From: Deltaproteobacteria bacterium
Lineage (GTDB): Bacteria > Desulfobacterota > Binatia > UBA9968
Direction of reading: 5' to 3'
Length of the DNA: 39,586 nucleotides
Assembly (NCBI GenBank): GCA_009692615.1
Contig: SHYW01000040.1
Coordinates: 1-39,586, forward strand
The translations under genes and the position numbers were made by a program. This document shows positions 36,492-39,586 of the stretch, in pieces. The notes beneath the pieces are model-generated. The model was not told the DNA's origin. It was given only the letters and a program-made list of their open reading frames with translations, and did not search any database. Numbering within the stretch: position 1 is the stretch's first letter; each line of letters starts with the position of its first letter.

Positions 36492-38201
36492 ATGGCCATC
36501 ACTTCACCCGCAGTCGTCGCGCCGCGCATCCACGCGCGCATCGACTGGTGGCAAGGCAGCGTCATGGCCCTGCTCCTGGCGCTGTTGTTCGCGTTTATCC
36601 TTTATCCAGTGCTGCGCGTGTTGGCGATCTCGCTTACCGACGATCAGAATAATTTCACGCTGCGCCATTTTCTGAATTTCTTTCGCCGGCCGCTGTTCGT
36701 CGAAGCATTGTGGAATACCCTTGGGAGCGGCGTTCTCGTCGTGCTGTTGAGCGCTCTGTTAGCGCTGCCGTTGGCTTACATCCTGGCGCGCTTTGAGTTT
36801 CGCGGCAAGATTCTACTGCAAACCGCGGCGACGTTGCCGCTGGTGATCCCGCCCTTCGTCGGCGCCGTTGCGCTGCAACTGATCCTCGGCCGCAGCGGCA
36901 TGGTCAACTTACTGCTGATGGACTGGTTCGATATTGCGATCCCGTTCATGGAAGGCTTGACCGGCGTGGTGCTGGTGCAAACGCTGCATTTTTTTCCCTT
37001 CATCCTGCTCAACACCATGGTCTCCCTTGCCAATATCGACGCGTCGCTGGAAGAAGCGGCGCAAAACCTCGGCTGTCATGGCCTTGCGCTATTTCGCCGC
37101 GTGACGCTGCCGTTGATGCTGCCGGGCTTCATCGCCGGCGCGCTTCTGACTTTCATCCGCGCCATCGACGATCTCGGCACGCCGCTGATGTTGAATTACA
37201 AAATGCTCCTGGCGCCCCAGGCCTACTTGCGCATCACCACCATCGGCATGGACGATGTCGACGGCTATGTGGTTTGCGTGGTCTTGGCGTTGTTATCGCT
37301 GGCGGCGCTGTTGGCGGCGCGAAAATATTTGAGCTTGGCGGAATACGCCAGCGTGCAGCGCGGCGCGCCAGTGATACGCAAACTGCAAGGCGGCAAACTG
37401 GTCGTCGTGGGCTCGGTCATCGCGATGATCTTAGGTGTGAGTTTGCTGCCGCATATCGGCATCGTCCTATTATCGTTCAGCAAAATCTGGAGCTTCACGT
37501 TGCTGCCGAGCACCTACACGTTGAACAACTACCAAGAGATTCTTTTTCGCGCGCCGCACTTCGTCGTCAACACACTCATTTACACGCTGCTGGCCGCGTC
37601 GATCGACGTCGTGCTCGGCGCCGCCATCGCCTTTTTGCTCCTGCGTAGCCGCGTCCCCGGCAGAAACCTGCTCGACGCGGTGGCGACCGTGCCGCTGGCG
37701 ATCCCCGGCGTGGTCCTCGCGGTCGGTTACCTGCGGGTGTTTCACGGCTGGGATTTCCCCGGCATCGGCGCGCCACTGACTTCGTCTTGGATCATTCTCG
37801 TCATCGCGTATACAGCGCGACGCTTACCTTACACCGTGCGCGCCTGTTACGCCGCGCTCCAACAAGTTCATGTCAGCCTCGAAGAGTCGGCGCAAAATCT
37901 CGGCGCCAATCGCTGGCGCACCTTCAAGAAAATCACTTTGCCGATGATCGCCAGCGGCCTCATCGCCGGCGGCTTGATCGCCTTCATCACTTCCTGTGTT
38001 GAGCTCGCTTCGACGATCATGCTGGTGCCGCGCATCGAGTTGGGACCGATTTCCTATGGCATTTATCTTTATATGCAGAGCCCGCTCGGCCGCGGCGCCG
38101 GCGCGGCACTCGGCGTCGTGGCGATTTTGTTGGTCTCCCTCGGCACTTATTTGACCCATCGCATTTTCGGCGGGCGCGCCGGCAGCGCGTTTAGAATTTA
38201 A
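36492..38201 (+). CDS. ABC transporter permease, two fused BPD domains (importer operon 2)
   Basis: 569 residues, two homologous halves each with about six membrane helices. EAA loops: EEAAQNLGCHGLALFRRVTL around 190-210 and EESAQNLGANRWRTFKKITL around 460-480. Same architecture as the permease at 17109 but clearly a diverged paralogue. ATG 36492 begins MAITSPAVVAPR. It is followed by the ATPase gene after only two bases, so the three genes 35129-39310 form one operon. Confidence 0.9.
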   Translation: MAITSPAVVAPRIHARIDWWQGSVMALLLALLFAFILYPVLRVLAISLTDDQNNFTLRHFLNFFRRPLFVEALWNTLGSGVLVVLLSALLALPLAYILARFEFRGKILLQTAATLPLVIPPFVGAVALQLILGRSGMVNLLLMDWFDIAIPFMEGLTGVVLVQTLHFFPFILLNTMVSLANIDASLEEAAQNLGCHGLALFRRVTLPLMLPGFIAGALLTFIRAIDDLGTPLMLNYKMLLAPQAYLRITTIGMDDVDGYVVCVVLALLSLAALLAARKYLSLAEYASVQRGAPVIRKLQGGKLVVVGSVIAMILGVSLLPHIGIVLLSFSKIWSFTLLPSTYTLNNYQEILFRAPHFVVNTLIYTLLAASIDVVLGAAIAFLLLRSRVPGRNLLDAVATVPLAIPGVVLAVGYLRVFHGWDFPGIGAPLTSSWIILVIAYTARRLPYTVRACYAALQQVHVSLEESAQNLGANRWRTFKKITLPMIASGLIAGGLIAFITSCVELASTIMLVPRIELGPISYGIYLYMQSPLGRGAGAALGVVAILLVSLGTYLTHRIFGGRAGSAFRI

Positions 38202-38203
38202 CC

Positions 38204-39310
38204 ATGGAAGCGGCGGAAGTAAAATTAGACAACGTCGGCAAGCGCTACGGCGAACAATGGGTCGTGCGCGGCGTCGATCTGCATATTCAGCGCGGCGAGT
38301 TTTTCACTTTCCTCGGACCGAGCGGCTGCGGCAAGACCACGCTGTTGCGCATGATCGCCGGCTTCGTCCAGCCCGACGAAGGCTCGGTCCGCCTCGACGG
38401 CCAAGTGGTCAATCAAGTACCGCCCTGGCAGCGCAATGTTGGTTTGGTGTTTCAAAACTACGCGCTCTGGCCGCACCTGAGCGTTTTTGAAAACGTCGCC
38501 TTCGGCCTACGCCAACGGAAAATTCCACGCGACGAAATAAATCGGCGCGTCCTCGCCGTCCTCGCTCAGGTCGAACTTACAGGAACGGAAGCGCGGCGTC
38601 CGTCGCAACTCTCCGGCGGTCAACAACAGCGTGTCGCCCTGGCGCGCACGCTGGTGATTCAACCGCGTGTGTTGCTGCTCGACGAACCACTGAGTAATCT
38701 CGACGCCAAGTTGCGCGTCGAGATGCGTTTGGAGCTGTTAAAATTACAACGCGATCTCGGCCTCACCACCATCTATGTTACACATGATCAGGAAGAGGCG
38801 CTGGCGCTGTCGACAACGATCGCGGTGATCGAGCATGGCCAAGTGATTCAGCAAGGCGCGCCGCGGCAGATTTACGAGCGGCCGGCCAATGGTTTTGTCG
38901 CCGGCTTCATCGGTCAGTCGAACTTGATCGCTGCCACGGTCGAGCGAGTACAAGGACAATCCGTAATTGCCTGCGTGGACGGTGTCGAAGGGAATGTGAA
39001 TCTATCCTTGACGCTGCCATCGATGGCGGTGAAGCCCGGCCCTGGCATTGCGGTGCTACTCTGCATCCGTCCCGAAGCGATTGAGGTGGGAGATAGCAGC
39101 GCGGATTTGGTCCTGGAGAATCGAATACCGGCAAAGGTGATCGCGTCTGCCTATCAAGGCGCCTTTGTCGAATATGAAGCCAGCGCGCTCAACACGACGT
39201 TTAGAGCCCGCGTCACCAATCCTAAGAGCAAAAAGCTCTATCAGCGAAACGATGCGGTCACCCTCGGTTTCGCCGCCGCGGATGTCGTGTTAATCCGCCG
39301 AGAACCTTGA
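38204..39310 (+). CDS. ABC transporter ATP-binding protein (importer operon 2)
   Basis: 368 residues. Walker A GPSGCGKTT (about 36-44), signature LSGGQQQRVALAR, Walker B VLLLDEPLSNLD and H-loop YVTHDQEEA are intact. A C-terminal TOBE domain follows (from about 240; LCIRPEAIEVG). It energises import with the permease and SBP encoded upstream. Compared with the ATPase at 14637 it lacks the N-terminal extension. It is the last complete gene before the right IS end. Confidence 0.92.
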   Translation: MEAAEVKLDNVGKRYGEQWVVRGVDLHIQRGEFFTFLGPSGCGKTTLLRMIAGFVQPDEGSVRLDGQVVNQVPPWQRNVGLVFQNYALWPHLSVFENVAFGLRQRKIPRDEINRRVLAVLAQVELTGTEARRPSQLSGGQQQRVALARTLVIQPRVLLLDEPLSNLDAKLRVEMRLELLKLQRDLGLTTIYVTHDQEEALALSTTIAVIEHGQVIQQGAPRQIYERPANGFVAGFIGQSNLIAATVERVQGQSVIACVDGVEGNVNLSLTLPSMAVKPGPGIAVLLCIRPEAIEVGDSSADLVLENRIPAKVIASAYQGAFVEYEASALNTTFRARVTNPKSKKLYQRNDAVTLGFAAADVVLIRREP

Positions 39311-39337
39311 CGATGAACTGTGTAGGAAAAAGTGGTG

Positions 39338-39356
39338 CGGCGCGCGGAACGCGCCG
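39338..39356 (+). terminator. Hairpin after ABC operon 2
   Basis: CGGCGCG / CGCGCCG with loop CGGAA, 27 bases after the ATPase stop. No T-run follows (GAAAGATTTGG), so termination is uncertain. Nothing else is seen in 39311-39438. Confidence 0.4.
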
Positions 39357-39438
39357 GAAAGATTTGGCCGGACGTTCCAAAGTGTCGAACGCTTGGCGTC
39401 AACTAACCGTCAACCGACCTTGCGTTCGAACGCCAAAG

Positions 39439-39584
39439 GGTGTTGTAGCAAAGTGATTATGTCAGGGGTTAACGGCAACGTAATTATGTCAGGGTGGAAG
39501 GATGACAACCCTGACAATGAAAGACGAGAAACGACTAGACGTAATTCAACGAGTATATCGCAGCGAGATCACCGTGGTTGAGGC
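39439..39584. repeat. Right copy of terminal inverted repeat (insertion sequence end)
   Basis: Exact reverse complement of 1-146. Motif copies GTGATTATGTCAGGG (39453-39467) and GTAATTATGTCAGGG (39480-39494), 27 bases apart, precede the transposase start. The contig stops two bases beyond the shared segment, as an assembler does at a repeat. Confidence 0.85.
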
Positions 39585-39586
39585 CG
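39502..39586 (+). CDS. Transposase, N-terminal fragment (ISNCY-like), cut by contig end
   Basis: ATG 39502 (or in-frame ATG 39517) opens the same 28-residue helix-turn-helix start as at the left end, reading out of the contig. GGTGGAAGG abuts ATG 39502 too closely for a good ribosome site, so ATG 39517, 15 bases further, may be the real start; it has only GGAAGG at a long distance. The catalytic part is off the contig. Confidence 0.6.
   Translation, partial: MTTLTMKDEKRLDVIQRVYRSEITVVEA

Overview
The window looks like one complete metagenomic contig from an uncultured, moderately GC-rich bacterium. The gene set is dominated by periplasmic binding proteins, ACMSD-type amidohydrolases, VOC proteins and aromatic-ring or cupin enzymes, with dense intergenic palindromic repeats. 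That mix resembles soil or groundwater lineages such as Binatota ('Deltaproteobacteria') or Rokubacteria; this placement is inference, because no rRNA or ribosomal protein gene is present. Both ends lie in outward-facing copies of the same insertion sequence: 1-146 is the exact reverse complement of 39439-39584. That probably explains why the assembly stopped there.

Layout. 0-8.2 kb (+): 3-hydroxyanthranilate dioxygenase, a ferritin-like protein, a TPM-domain protein, a VOC / binding protein / amidohydrolase run, a fatty-acid desaturase, and a cNMP-binding protein followed by a PqqD-like/M50 membrane protein whose HExxH reads HVTVH. 8.2-12 kb (-): three orphan solute-binding proteins (SBPs) and a REP-associated tyrosine transposase (RAYT) with REP palindromes on both sides and inside it. 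12.2-18.9 kb (+): amidohydrolase, bicupin dioxygenase-like protein, and a complete ABC importer (ATPase, SBP, fused permease). 19-26.5 kb: truncated membrane-protein fragment, ThDP enzyme, SBP and VOC protein in divergent pair, Fic protein, conserved hypothetical, Tat-exported dienelactone hydrolase. 26.6-32.6 kb (-): orotate phosphoribosyltransferase, SEC-C protein with a 40-residue basic protein, a TIR-STAND-TPR protein of the immune-NLR type, and a frameshifted SBP. 32.7-39.3 kb (+): M20 amidohydrolase, PyrR, and a second complete ABC importer preceded by a strong intrinsic terminator hairpin.

How it fits together. The catabolic genes suggest uptake and degradation of small organic, possibly aromatic, acids. 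Eight SBPs are present but only two permease/ATPase sets, so six SBPs (one broken) lack an adjacent transporter. PyrE and PyrR give a pyrimidine-salvage and control flavour around 26-35 kb. The TIR-STAND protein is the clearest defence-type gene. Between genes, long-armed hairpins of the CCACGAAGG / TTTGCGCC / CTCTGTGG type recur, and several have other known-type short palindromes inserted into them. These nested repeats, together with the RAYT/REP unit, are the most striking non-coding structure.
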